A stretch of DNA of 20,266 nt from Rhizosphaericola sp047606825. GTDB taxonomy: Bacteria; Bacteroidota; Bacteroidia; Chitinophagales; Chitinophagaceae. Under the pieces are notes generated by a model, which saw only the letters and a list, made by a program, of their open reading frames with translations, was not told where the DNA came from and did not search any database. The translations under genes and the position numbers were made by a program. This document shows, one piece after another, positions 7,758 to 16,000 of the stretch (position 1 is its first letter; every line of letters begins with the position of its first letter). Where the stretch lies: positions 1 to 20,266 of the forward strand of contig JASGDY010000119.1 in assembly GCA_047606825.1 (NCBI GenBank), in the 5' to 3' direction.

Positions 7758-8972
7758 ATGGAAAGCAAAAAAAGGAAGAAGTCCAACAGGTCCCTATTTT
7801 ACAGGATTGCGGCGTGGCTACATCTCTGGCTAGGGCTGGTGACGGGCATCGTTGTCGTCATCGTCTGCCTTACAGGATGTATCTGGTGTTTCAATGAAGA
7901 AATCACTGACCTGTTCGACAAGCATTCGACTGTTGCGATGCAGGACATGCCTGTCATGAAACCTTCCGAGATAAAATCGGCTTTGGCTAAAAAATATCCG
8001 GATTTTACGCTAAAGAGCTACAATATGCGGGAAGGGCATTCCATGCGGTGCTACCTGTCTCCTTTAAAAACAGCAAAAACACCGCCCACTTCCGTCGTCA
8101 GTATGGAAATAAGAATCAATCCCTACACCGGAAGCGTCCTTTTGGAAAAAAAATACGGCAAGGATGAAAAGGAGTTTTTCAGGTGGGTGTTGAACGGCCA
8201 TCGTTTTTTGTGGTTGCCATACACCATTGGGCGTCCTATCGTCAATTACAGCGTACTGGTGTTTATCGTTACCCTGCTGACCGGACTTGTCCTGTGGTGG
8301 CCTAAGAAATGGAACCAATCCACGCGCAGCAGATGTTTTAAAATCAAATGGAACGGAACGGTCAAGCGTATCAATTACGACTTACACAATGTATTGGGGT
8401 TTTATGCTTTGTCTTTCTTGCTGGTCATTGCGTCGACCGGTATCGTATGGGGGATACAATGGTTTGCCAAAAGTACGTACTGGCTGACGACGGGCGGCAA
8501 GTCCAATTCGGAATATGTACGATTGGTATCGGACACCGCCAACAAAGATACACGCTTTACGTCCGATGAAGCCATCGACAGTGCCTGGCGGATGACAAGC
8601 GTCGGGCATGCCAATACGACGGGCTTTTATGTTATGTTGCCGGACACGACAACGCCGACAGCAACGATATTCATAACTTTTTACCCGACAAAAGGTAAAT
8701 TTTACGACAACCAGAACTATGTTTTTGACCAGCATACGCTGAAGCCCTTGAAGCAGACAAGCATTTACGGAACGCCTTACGAACAATGCAATCCTGGCGA
8801 AAAACTCCGTAAATGGAACTACGACCTGCATGTCGGTAGCCTATTGGGACTGCCCGGTAAGTTTTTGGCGTTTTGCTCCTCCCTGATTGGCGCATCGCTT
8901 CCGGTTACAGGGCTTGTCGTCTGGTGGGGAAGAAAAAGAAGACAAAAAAGAAAACTGCCGTGTGAAATATAA
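7758..8972 (+). CDS. PepSY-associated membrane protein (iron-regulated type)
   Basis: This 404-residue inner-membrane protein has four transmembrane helices (about residues 19-45, 162-182, 212-235, 363-390) and two periplasmic PepSY-like parts between them. Family motifs are visible: HLWLGLVTG in helix 1, FRWVLNGHRFLWLP before helix 2, YDLHNVLGFY before helix 3, YDLHVGSLLGLPGKF before helix 4, and a WW pair after helices 2 and 4 (VLWWPKKW, VVWWGRKRR). The conserved histidines near membrane faces suggest haem or metal-linked redox, and relatives often sit beside siderophore receptors, so reduction of ferric-siderophore is a common guess. No siderophore receptor is adjacent here. ATG 7758 is preferred to TTG 7743. 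Confidence 0.85.
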   Translation: MESKKRKKSNRSLFYRIAAWLHLWLGLVTGIVVVIVCLTGCIWCFNEEITDLFDKHSTVAMQDMPVMKPSEIKSALAKKYPDFTLKSYNMREGHSMRCYLSPLKTAKTPPTSVVSMEIRINPYTGSVLLEKKYGKDEKEFFRWVLNGHRFLWLPYTIGRPIVNYSVLVFIVTLLTGLVLWWPKKWNQSTRSRCFKIKWNGTVKRINYDLHNVLGFYALSFLLVIASTGIVWGIQWFAKSTYWLTTGGKSNSEYVRLVSDTANKDTRFTSDEAIDSAWRMTSVGHANTTGFYVMLPDTTTPTATIFITFYPTKGKFYDNQNYVFDQHTLKPLKQTSIYGTPYEQCNPGEKLRKWNYDLHVGSLLGLPGKFLAFCSSLIGASLPVTGLVVWWGRKRRQKRKLPCEI

Positions 8973-9083
8973 ACCCATTCTACGTCCGGCATATTTTTAG
9001 AGACTGTTTGAGTTAAGTTTTTCTGTACGGTTTTATACGATAATGAAATTCAATATAGACCAATAATTTTTATTACTCCGCTC

Positions 9084-9185
9084 TTCAGGATTTGTAATCC
9101 TGAAGCCGTATCGGCGGATTTGCAATCCGCCAATAGCAGTGCATTGCAAATGCACGGATAAGCGTTCGGGATTACAAATCCCGAA
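9084..9185. repeat. Cluster of four mirror-symmetric REP-like hairpins
   Basis: There are four perfect hairpins, each with a 3-base loop between ATT and AAT. H1 is 9084-9104 (arm TTCAGGATT, loop TGT), H2 is 9113-9131 (arm GGCGGATT, loop TGC), H3 is 9139-9155 (arm GTGCATT, loop GCA) and H4 is 9165-9185 (arm TTCGGGATT, loop ACA). The loops of H1/H4 and of H2/H3 are reverse complements, so the cluster is a head-to-head array like a bacterial interspersed mosaic element. Such repeats are moved by REP-associated tyrosine transposases (RAYTs) in other bacteria; none is in this window. Confidence 0.75.
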
Positions 9186-9259
9186 TAGCACAAATGGATT
9201 TTTGGTCTAAAATATAAATCAAAATCGTATTATATGCTTCCAAGACATAAGAACGTGTA

Positions 9260-9307
9260 TTTCTTCCCGCACAGTCCCCGCCGCGGCGGGGACTGTGCGG
9301 GAAGAAA
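9260..9307. repeat. Perfect 48-bp palindrome
   Basis: The sequence reads identically on both strands over 48 bases, centred between 9283 and 9284, with a GC-rich core (CCCCGCCGCGGCGGGG). It lies 21 bases beyond the desulfurase stop between convergent genes and would form a very stable hairpin in RNA of either strand. There is no T tract on either side, so it is not a classical terminator, though it may block transcription or protect 3' ends. Confidence 0.8.
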
Positions 9308-9328
9308 ATAAATAACTCAAACAGCTTC

Positions 9329-10465
9329 TTAATGTAGCAGCCTTTTCATCGTATCGATTACCGCGTCGATTTCCTCTTTTGTATTGTATTTGCTGAAGGA
9401 AAAACGGATGGGAACAATGTCTTCGCCTGCATGGATAGCCCTGATGACATGGCTGCCTTGGTCGGCGCCACTTGTACAGGCACTGCCGCCGGAGACGCAG
9501 ATATCGTGGATGTCAAAGTTCATCAATATCATTTCCGTCTTTTCATTTCTGGGAAGCCCGACGGAGAGGACGGTGTACAGGCTGTCGCCGAGCGTGTCGC
9601 CGCTGAAAGTGATTTCGGGAAAATGCGTTTTCAGCCCCGCTGCCATATAGTCTTTCAGTGATTGTATATAGACGCTGTCCTTTTCCATGTCTTCCGTTGC
9701 CAGTTGCAGGGCTTTGGCGAGGCCGACGATACCGTAAAGGTTTTCGGTGCCGGCGCGCATGTTGCGTTCCTGCGAACCGCCGTGGATGTAAGGCGCAATC
9801 TTGATGTTTTCGTTGATGTAGATAAAGCCGACACCTTTGGGGCCGTGGAATTTGTGGGCCGAACAGGTAATGAAATCAAAATGCGTATTCGATATGTCAA
9901 TCGGTATGTGTCCCATGGTCTGCACTGTGTCGCAATGGAAAATAGCATTGTATTTCTGGCAGAGCTGGCTCACTGCATCCACGTCCAAAAGGTTGCCAAT
10001 CTCGTTGTTGGCGTGCATCAGCGAAACCAGACATCTTTCTTTTTTTTCCTGCAAAAGTCTTTCGAGGTCGTGGAGGTCGATGTGTCCATTGGGCAATAGT
10101 TGGACAAAATCCAAAGTCGCTTCGCCGATTTTGGCAAGGTATTCCGTCGTATATAGCGTCGCGTGGTGTTCGATGGGAGAGGTAATGATGTGTTTGCAGC
10201 CCAGTTCCCTTACTGCTGCGTTGATGGCCATGTTACTGCTTTCCGTGCCGCAACTGGTAAAGAAAATCTCGCCAGGATGTGCGTGGATGGTTTTCGCAAC
10301 AGATTTGCGTGCGTTTTCGATCGCCAGCCGTGTCTCACGACCGTAACTGTATATAGAAGACGGGTTACCAAATTTTTCTTCCAAATAAGGTAGCATGGCG
10401 TCCAGCACTTCTTTTGCCAAAGGCGTCGTCGCCGCATTGTCCAAATATATTCTCTTCTCGTTCAT
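9329..10465 (-). CDS. Cysteine desulfurase (NifS/IscS class, PLP enzyme)
   Basis: This 378-residue enzyme takes sulfur from L-cysteine as a persulfide for Fe-S cluster or thio-cofactor synthesis. It begins with the family signature YLDNAATTPL. It has the histidine pair in SPIEHHATL (H100, H101), the pyridoxal-phosphate lysine K205 in CSAHKFHGPKGVG, the GGSQERNMRAGTEN motif, and the sulfur-accepting cysteine C330 in a long-loop SGGSACTSG, which marks group I. Length is normal for the NifS/IscS group. No iscU, iscA or tRNA-thiolation gene is next to it, so the acceptor is unknown and I give no symbol. The ATG at 10465 is the only start matching the family N-terminus. Confidence 0.93.
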   Translation of the reverse strand: MNEKRIYLDNAATTPLAKEVLDAMLPYLEEKFGNPSSIYSYGRETRLAIENARKSVAKTIHAHPGEIFFTSCGTESSNMAINAAVRELGCKHIITSPIEHHATLYTTEYLAKIGEATLDFVQLLPNGHIDLHDLERLLQEKKERCLVSLMHANNEIGNLLDVDAVSQLCQKYNAIFHCDTVQTMGHIPIDISNTHFDFITCSAHKFHGPKGVGFIYINENIKIAPYIHGGSQERNMRAGTENLYGIVGLAKALQLATEDMEKDSVYIQSLKDYMAAGLKTHFPEITFSGDTLGDSLYTVLSVGLPRNEKTEMILMNFDIHDICVSGGSACTSGADQGSHVIRAIHAGEDIVPIRFSFSKYNTKEEIDAVIDTMKRLLH

Positions 10466-10483
10466 CTTTCGTCAAATAAAAAG

Positions 10484-10510
10484 GAAAAAACGCATGTCTC
10501 AGACATGCGT
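10484..10510 (-). terminator. Terminator or attenuator between glmM and the desulfurase gene
   Basis: ACGCATGTCT (10490-10499) and AGACATGCGT (10501-10510) form a perfect palindrome around one base, followed on the minus strand by TTTTT. It lies 138 bases after the glmM stop and 24 bases before the desulfurase ATG. Taken with the upstream box at 10536-10543 it could also act as an attenuator in the desulfurase leader. Confidence 0.65.
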
Positions 10511-10535
10511 TGCGTATTGATTTCTAAAACTTGGG

Positions 10536-10543
10536 CAAATTTA
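10536..10543 (-). promoter_or_regulatory. Possible -7 promoter box of the desulfurase gene
   Basis: TAAATTTG on the minus strand matches TAnnTTTG and would give a leader of roughly 65 bases containing the hairpin 10490-10510. No -33 TTG is seen at the right distance, so this is weak. Confidence 0.3.
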
Positions 10544-10648
10544 AACTAGAAATTAGAACTTAGTGCTTAGAATGTAGATTTTGGACGGAAAGACCGGGAA
10601 ACCGAAAGACCGAAGCAAAACAGCAGCGGCTTTTTGCTTTTGCCTTGA

Positions 10649-12043
10649 CTATATACATTCCTTGATGTCCTGCATGATGCGTTTGGCGATATTGTCCGCG
10701 GTCGTTTCAAAATTGCTTTCGGCGTAGATGCGGATAATCGGTTCGGTGTTGCTGGGGCGCAGGTGTACCCAGTCTTTGTCAAATTCTATTTTCAGCCCGT
10801 CTATGGTATTGATGTTGTTGCGTTTGTATTTGTCCTTGATGTGTTCAAATGTTTTTTTGAGGTCAACGGACGGCGAAAGTTCGATTTTGTTTTTGGATAT
10901 GAAATATTCGGGGTATTCGCTGCGGAGTTGCTTGACACTGTTTTTGGAAGTGAGAAGGCTGAGGAACAGTGCCACGCCAATCAGTGCGTCACGGCCGTAA
11001 TGGAAGTCCGGGACGATGACACCACCGTTGCCTTCGCCGCCGATGACCGCGCCGACTTCCTTCATTTTTTCCACTACGTTGACTTCACCGACAGCGGAAG
11101 GGAAGTATTCGCAGCCATGTTTTTCAGTCACGTCACGTAGCGCACGCGTAGAGGAAAGGTTGCTGACCGTCGGTCCTTTTCTGTGCTGCAAGATGTAGTC
11201 GGCAACGGCCACCAGCGTAAATTCCTCGCCGAACATATTGCCGTCGTCGCAGACAAAACAAAGCCTGTCCACGTCCGGGTCGATGGCGATGCCGACATGG
11301 GCTTTTTGTTTGTTGACTTCTGAACGCAGTTCACGCAGGTTTTCTGGCAAGGGTTCCGGATTGTGGGCAAAATTTCCGGTGATGTCTTTGTTGATGACGA
11401 TGATGTTTTCTTTGGCAACGCCTAGTGCCAGAAGTAGTTGCGGTATCGCAACTGAACCAGTGCTGTTGACGCCGTCCACCACGATTTTGAAATTGCGTGC
11501 CTGGATTGCGTCTTTTTTGACGAGTGGATAGTCCAGCACTGCTTGTATATGGCGTTGGATGGCATTGTCTTTTTGGGTGTAAGCACCTAGCTTGTCCACA
11601 GAGACAAATTGGTAGGCGTTGTTGTTGACCAGTTCCAGCAGCGCTTCGCCGTCCGCGGCACTCAGAAATTCACCTTTGGCATTGAGGAGTTTCAGCGCGT
11701 TCCATTCCTTGGGGTTGTGGCTTGCCGTGATGATGATACCCCCGGCGGCTTTTTCCCAGACCACGGCCATTTCCACCGTTGGCGTCGTGCTTAGGTCAAC
11801 GTCTACGACATCCAGACCGCACATGTTGAGCGTCCTGACAACGATATCCTTGACATAGGGACCGCTGATGCGTCCGTCGCGCCCCACCACGACTTTTTTG
11901 TTGACCGACTTGCCGTCCTGTCCTTTGAGCAGCCATGCTGCGTAGGCTGCGGAAAACTTAACGATGTCCAATGGCGTAAGCGCGTCGTCCGGTTGGCCAC
12001 CAATGGTGCCCCTGATACCTGAAATACTTTTGATTAATGACAT
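10649..12043 (-). CDS. glmM: Phosphoglucosamine mutase
   Basis: This 464-residue cytoplasmic enzyme of the alpha-D-phosphohexomutase superfamily is predicted to convert glucosamine-6-phosphate to glucosamine-1-phosphate for UDP-GlcNAc and cell-wall synthesis. All four family sites are visible: the phosphoserine loop TASHNP (S108), the metal loop DPDVDR (D255, D257, D259), the sugar-binding loop GEGNGG (about 336-341) and the phosphate-binding loop RPSNTEP (429-435). The N-terminus SLIKSISGIRGTIGG is the usual one for Bacteroidota GlmM. A phosphomannomutase/phosphoglucomutase role cannot be excluded from sequence alone, since the superfamily overlaps. It has its own promoter box and a short leader. 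Confidence 0.87.
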   Translation of the reverse strand: MSLIKSISGIRGTIGGQPDDALTPLDIVKFSAAYAAWLLKGQDGKSVNKKVVVGRDGRISGPYVKDIVVRTLNMCGLDVVDVDLSTTPTVEMAVVWEKAAGGIIITASHNPKEWNALKLLNAKGEFLSAADGEALLELVNNNAYQFVSVDKLGAYTQKDNAIQRHIQAVLDYPLVKKDAIQARNFKIVVDGVNSTGSVAIPQLLLALGVAKENIIVINKDITGNFAHNPEPLPENLRELRSEVNKQKAHVGIAIDPDVDRLCFVCDDGNMFGEEFTLVAVADYILQHRKGPTVSNLSSTRALRDVTEKHGCEYFPSAVGEVNVVEKMKEVGAVIGGEGNGGVIVPDFHYGRDALIGVALFLSLLTSKNSVKQLRSEYPEYFISKNKIELSPSVDLKKTFEHIKDKYKRNNINTIDGLKIEFDKDWVHLRPSNTEPIIRIYAESNFETTADNIAKRIMQDIKECI

Positions 12044-12065
12044 ATTGTTGGAATGTTTCGGTGGA

Positions 12066-12073
12066 CAAACATA
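12066..12073 (-). promoter_or_regulatory. -7 promoter box of glmM
   Basis: TATGTTTG on the minus strand fits TAnnTTTG and ends 22 bases before the glmM ATG. A TTTTC at 12091-12095 lies 17 bases upstream as a weak -33 element. Confidence 0.45.
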
Positions 12074-12194
12074 ATGAAAAAAGCAGGGAGGAAAACCAAT
12101 TTTTTAGCGGAAAAAGTTAAAACGGTTGCGTAATGAAATGGAGAATCAAGAATTAAGAATGCTTGCCACGGCGAGGCTGCTTTCAACTATAAGA

Positions 12195-12590
12195 TTATTT
12201 CAACACTTGGAACTTACCGCTTTCCAATATATGGCCTTTAGGGGAAACCAGCTGGAACAGGTAAAGTCCCCGGAAATAGTCTGCAAGATTGACAGTCATT
12301 TTGAGGTTGGAAATGCGCAGTTCTGTCATTTTGCGTCCTGTAAAGCTGTAAATGTTCAGCACACAGTTGTTTTCCAGTTTTTTGTCAAATTCAAATGTGA
12401 TATAGTCCCTGGCAGGGTTGGGATAATATCTTGTGACAAGCTTTTTGTTCTCACCAGTGTCATCGTAAGGATATGTCGCTGCCATCGAATCTACACAGAA
12501 ACCGCCCCGTCCATACACGCTTGCTCCGGCATGGATTAAAGTGGTTGCAAATCCGAACGTAAATAAGATTTTGAGTAAAGATTTTGTCAT
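12195..12590 (-). CDS. Minimal secreted protein with a type IX (Por) C-terminal sorting domain
   Basis: This 131-residue protein has a signal peptide (about residues 1-22, MTKSLLKILFTFGFATTLIHA). After only about 30 linker residues comes a type A T9SS sorting domain: YYPNPARDYITFEF (55-68), LNIYSFTGRKM (78-88), LADYFRGLYLFQL (102-114), then a final strand GKFQVLK. The domain normally guides large enzymes or adhesins across the outer membrane and is cleaved off. Here it has almost no cargo: residues 23-54 with a GGFCVDS cysteine motif. The gene may be a remnant that lost its cargo, or a genuine small surface protein. A promoter box lies 19 bases upstream of the ATG. The next gene downstream on the strand is glmM. 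Confidence 0.82.
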   Translation of the reverse strand: MTKSLLKILFTFGFATTLIHAGASVYGRGGFCVDSMAATYPYDDTGENKKLVTRYYPNPARDYITFEFDKKLENNCVLNIYSFTGRKMTELRISNLKMTVNLADYFRGLYLFQLVSPKGHILESGKFQVLK

Positions 12591-12609
12591 TCAGATGCTT
12601 TGTCTGTTA

Positions 12610-12617
12610 CAAATATA
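12610..12617 (-). promoter_or_regulatory. -7 promoter box of the T9SS-sorted protein gene
   Basis: TATATTTG on the minus strand fits TAnnTTTG and ends 19 bases before the ATG at 12590. No clear -33 TTG is seen; a T-rich tract occupies that region. Confidence 0.4.
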
Positions 12618-12805
12618 TACAGAATTTCCTTCTATAAAAAAAATTAGGCCCCGATAGAAATCAGAGCCGCAAACTAAAACTAACTGCTTATGAGAAAATT
12701 GACTACTTGATTACAGTTTATCCAATACCGTGCCATAAATTGATTGTGGAGTTTTTTCTTTATTTTTTGCAAAAGCGCCCTTTCCCTAAAAAACATTGAT
12801 ATGTT

Positions 12806-12844
12806 TAGAGCCTGTTTAAATTTTATAATTTTAAACAGGCCCTA
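12806..12844. repeat. Hairpin repeat with GCCTGTTTAAA arms
   Basis: GCCTGTTTAAA (12810-12820) pairs exactly with TTTAAACAGGC (12830-12840), and TAG/CTA extend the stem after one mismatch. The left flank TTTAGAGCCTGTTTAAATT resembles the left arm of the element at 9004 (TTTTAGAGACTGTTTGAGTT), so both may stem from the same repeat family. Confidence 0.55.
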
Positions 12845-12845
12845 G

Positions 12846-12989
12846 ATTTTGCACTATCGATTCGGTCATGACAGGTCTTGGCACAGCCACCGACAACCGT
12901 TTACCAATATGCTGGTACAGAAACCCAAAGCAGATTGGCGTATGGGTGCGACGAGCGAGGGCATCGGTCTGGTCGCGCAGTTTAATTGA
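12846..12989 (+). pseudogene. Possible 3' fragment of a decayed gene
   Basis: The last part of this stretch reads as good coding sequence with codons like the neighbours: FTNMLVQKPK, then DWRMGATSEGIGLVAQFN and a TGA at 12987-12989. Upstream of about 12897 the coherent reading lies in another frame (DSVMTGLGTATDNR), so loss of one T in the run near 12899 would join the two. No start codon exists; the fragment begins at the edge of the hairpin repeat 12806-12844. Further up, an ATG at 12690 after an AAACTAAAACTAACT leader reads MRKLTT and stops, which could be the decayed start of the same gene. I do not recognise the family; the C-terminus could be that of a surface or barrel protein. The assignment is tentative. 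Confidence 0.3.
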
Positions 12990-12990
12990 A

Positions 12991-13021
12991 TTGTTTCACA
13001 CAAAGGACACTGTGGAAACAA
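12991..13021. terminator. Weak hairpin downstream of the phosphoesterase-barrel gene
   Basis: TTGTTTCACA (12991-13000) pairs with TGTGGAAACAA (13011-13021) with one bulge and a 10-base loop. It begins 20 bases after the minus-strand stop at 13041. No T tract follows on either strand, so a terminator role is uncertain. Confidence 0.25.
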
Positions 13022-13040
13022 GTAACAGCCAACAGTTTCT

Positions 13041-16000
13041 TTAGAACCGCATTCCCATCCCAAAAGACGGATACCAGCCTTCCGGCGTATAACCCATGGT
13101 GAATCGGAAAACGGTCAGCTTGGCAGGTGCGAGATACAGCCCACCGCCAACACCGTTGTGCCATTTGTCCGAACTTTCATTTTCGTTCCAGACACGCCCC
13201 ACGTCGTAAAATCCCAACAGCCCAAACTGTCCTTTCAAAAGGTAGTTGCCAAAGTCCGCAAGTGCGATTCGGAGTTCCAGGTTGTTGTACATGGCGTGCT
13301 GTCCCGCAAAACGATATTGGCGATAGCCCAAAAGATTGCCCTGACTGCCAAGGAACAAGGATTGGTAAAACGCACTTTTGCCAATCGTGACGCCACCGCC
13401 GAGGCGTTCCGCCAATACGATCGTCTGTTTGCTGTTGAAACTTTTGTAGAGCGCGACCTGCGGTTCAATCTGCGCAAAATTTTTGGCGATGCTGTTCAGT
13501 CCTTTCATCCATTTTATCCGGAGGTCAAACATGGAACCCCAAGTCGGCAGCACCGTATTGTTCTTGCCGTCAAAATGGTACTGCGCTGCAATGCCCAGAT
13601 GGTATTTGTCTTGAAAAGTATTGCTGCTGTCGTAACTGTGTATCTGGTCGGTATGCAGGATGAAGCGGCCGTCGTTTTCGGCCTGGTCCATGTGGTAGTA
13701 TTGGAAAGACGGGCCTATACCGAGATAGGAGTTCTTGTCGCTGCGCCACCGGAGTGCTGGCGCGATGTTGAACAGATTGAACCGCGTGCGGTAGTAACGT
13801 GCATGGTTGTCAATCTTGTAAAACGGCGTTTCATTGCCCCTTCCAAAAAAGTTCTGTGTGTTGTCCGGTGCCTTGATATCTGCATCAAAGACGAAATCTG
13901 CATTGCCAACGGCTTGCAGCCATTCACCGCTATATTGGATGTTGTATGCCGCCGTGGCGAAAGAGTGCGAAACAACCAATTGTTGTACCGATGTGTAAGG
14001 CGATTTCCGAAAACCACGCTGCTGGGTATAACGCACGCCCAGGCCTAGGAAAATACCGTCGTCCTTGTTGTAGCGTCCCGTTATCAACGGAAGGTAAGTG
14101 TTGTACAGGTTGGTTGCCTGGAAAGCTGTCTGCGTACTGTCGCTGCGTATGTGTTTGCGGAGTTGATTGCTGTCCGCACCAGTATAGTTTCCCGGTTTGT
14201 GGTCGTAGAGTTGTATTGTTTTTTTGGACGCTGCAATGTTGTAGGATTTGTCGCCTTTGCCGCCGATGATGCGCAGTTTGACACGGCTGTAGGGGTTGTT
14301 GACGACGACACTGTCGTCGCCTTTTCCGAGGTACAGCCGTATTTCTTTGGTGATGTCGTGCGGATAGTTTTTATTGACCAACGTGTCTGCCGGTACGCCG
14401 TCTTTGTTGATTTTTCTAATCAATAAATGGAGCGCGTCCTGGTTGGGAAAGCTGTTGATTTCCACTAGCTCTTTTTTGTCGCTGAGGTACAAGTCCACGA
14501 TATTGTTGGAGAAACGGTAGTATTTGTCCGCGATTTCAACGAGTTGGTTTCTTCTGTTTTTGAGGTCGCTGTACAGTTCCTGGTAGCGGATCTGGTAGAT
14601 TTCCTCGGGCATGGCTCTCAGTGCCGTTTCCAATACGGAATCCGTGATCTTGGACTGTACGTCGCGGGCAAGAGCCATCCAGTCCCCGTAAGGGATCTGG
14701 CTTGCGGGATGTGCGTTGAGGAATGCCGATTTGAACCAATAGTAGTTGGAACCGTTGAGTGCGTCTTTTTTAAAACCGGGTACGTGGGGCACGACCAGAA
14801 AATGCTTGACGATGTCGGGGATGACGCCTTCTGTTTTGTTCAGCACCATGTCACGGTCCCTAGGAACGACGAGGTAATTTTTGTGTTTTTTGTCACCGTT
14901 CTGGTCATAGAAGCGCCATTGGTCGGCATGTCTGTCCCAGTCGCCCAGCATGACGTCCAGCAGGCGGGCTTTCGTAAAATTATGGGCATCGAAAGTATTG
15001 TCGTTGTCGTCCTGCAATTTTTTTAGGGCTTTTTCCCCATTGTCCGAATTGCCCAAGGGTTCGCGTTCTTCCAACAATGCGATTTTTTTATAGTATAGCG
15101 TGTTGTACATGCCGAGAGCAGGAGAGGGTGCGACAATGCCTATTTGTGGATGCGAGGACGGTACGTTGATGGCGTGGGCAATCGGAGGGACGATCAGCGA
15201 CGAATAAGGATGCTGTGCACTTGTCGCATCATCGAGCCAACTGTTGGCAAATGTACCGCTGAAAGGCTCCGGCACAACCTTGTCCACAGATTTTTCCACA
15301 AGCCGTAAGGTGTATTCTTTTTTTTGTTGGTTGGCGAGCCGCAAGGAGGTCGACTGGTAGCCGCCGCCGAGTTTTTCGGGTGTGAGGCCGCCGTCGATAC
15401 TGTCAATGGATATGACGGGGAGCTTGGTCGGCTGCGCCCATTCCGTACGATAATTTTTCCCGAACAAAAACTTGTGTACGCCGCTCACTTTTTTATAGTC
15501 CGGCCGCACTGCACCTTTCAGGCTGTCTTTAGCGTTGAGTGCTGTATAGCTTTTTTCTTTAAACAAAGTGTCGGGTTGATAGTTGTTCCAGATATATTGA
15601 AATGCTTGCCGGTATTGGTCTTGCGTATATGTGTAATAGGTAAAGTGCAATTTGTTTCCCTGTAAAAGGTCGGCGATGACATAGCCTTGGTCTTCTTTCC
15701 CGAACAGGGAATATTTGCCTTTGATGGTATAGTTGTGTTTGGCTCCGCCGCCGCTGATGATTTGTATTTGTTTGTTTTTGGTGTTGTTGATGAACTGCAA
15801 CCCGTGTTCGTGTCCGGAGACGTGGATGTAGTTGGGCGTGTATCGGAATACGTTGTCCACGCTTTGTATCATGGACTGGTACAACGGGTGGCGTACATCT
15901 TCGGGGTTGGTAAAAGTCCTGCGAAGGAAAGGATAGAGCGAACCGATGACGGGCAGGGGGAGGTACAGGTTTTTGTTGGCCGCCGTCAAAGGGAAAATAT

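Larger units (their letters stand above)
9004..9324. repeat. Composite non-coding element with inverted outer arms
   Basis: The gap between the convergent PepSY and desulfurase genes is bounded by CTGTTTGAGTTA (9004-9015) and its exact complement (9313-9324). Further in, TAGACCAA (9056-9063) mirrors TTGGTCTA (9202-9209), and the sequences between these pairs also match imperfectly (ATACGAT...TGA on both arms). The right arm is longer because it contains the palindrome 9260-9307. The centre holds four REP-like hairpins. The right outer arm ends four bases from the desulfurase stop codon. No protein is encoded. It resembles a miniature mobile element or a nested set of repeats. Confidence 0.6.

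Noticed and set aside
9084..9185. CRISPR array
   Set aside because: The four hairpins differ in arm sequence, spacers are only 7-9 bases, and two units are inverted relative to the others. This is a REP-like cluster, not CRISPR.
9260..9307. Ordinary bidirectional terminator
   Set aside because: No T tract follows on either strand, and a 48-bp loop-free stem is far longer than usual terminators.
13158..14048. 296-codon plus-strand frame opposite the phosphoesterase-barrel gene
   Set aside because: It is a long shadow of the barrel-coding strand; the minus-strand frame has coherent domains throughout.
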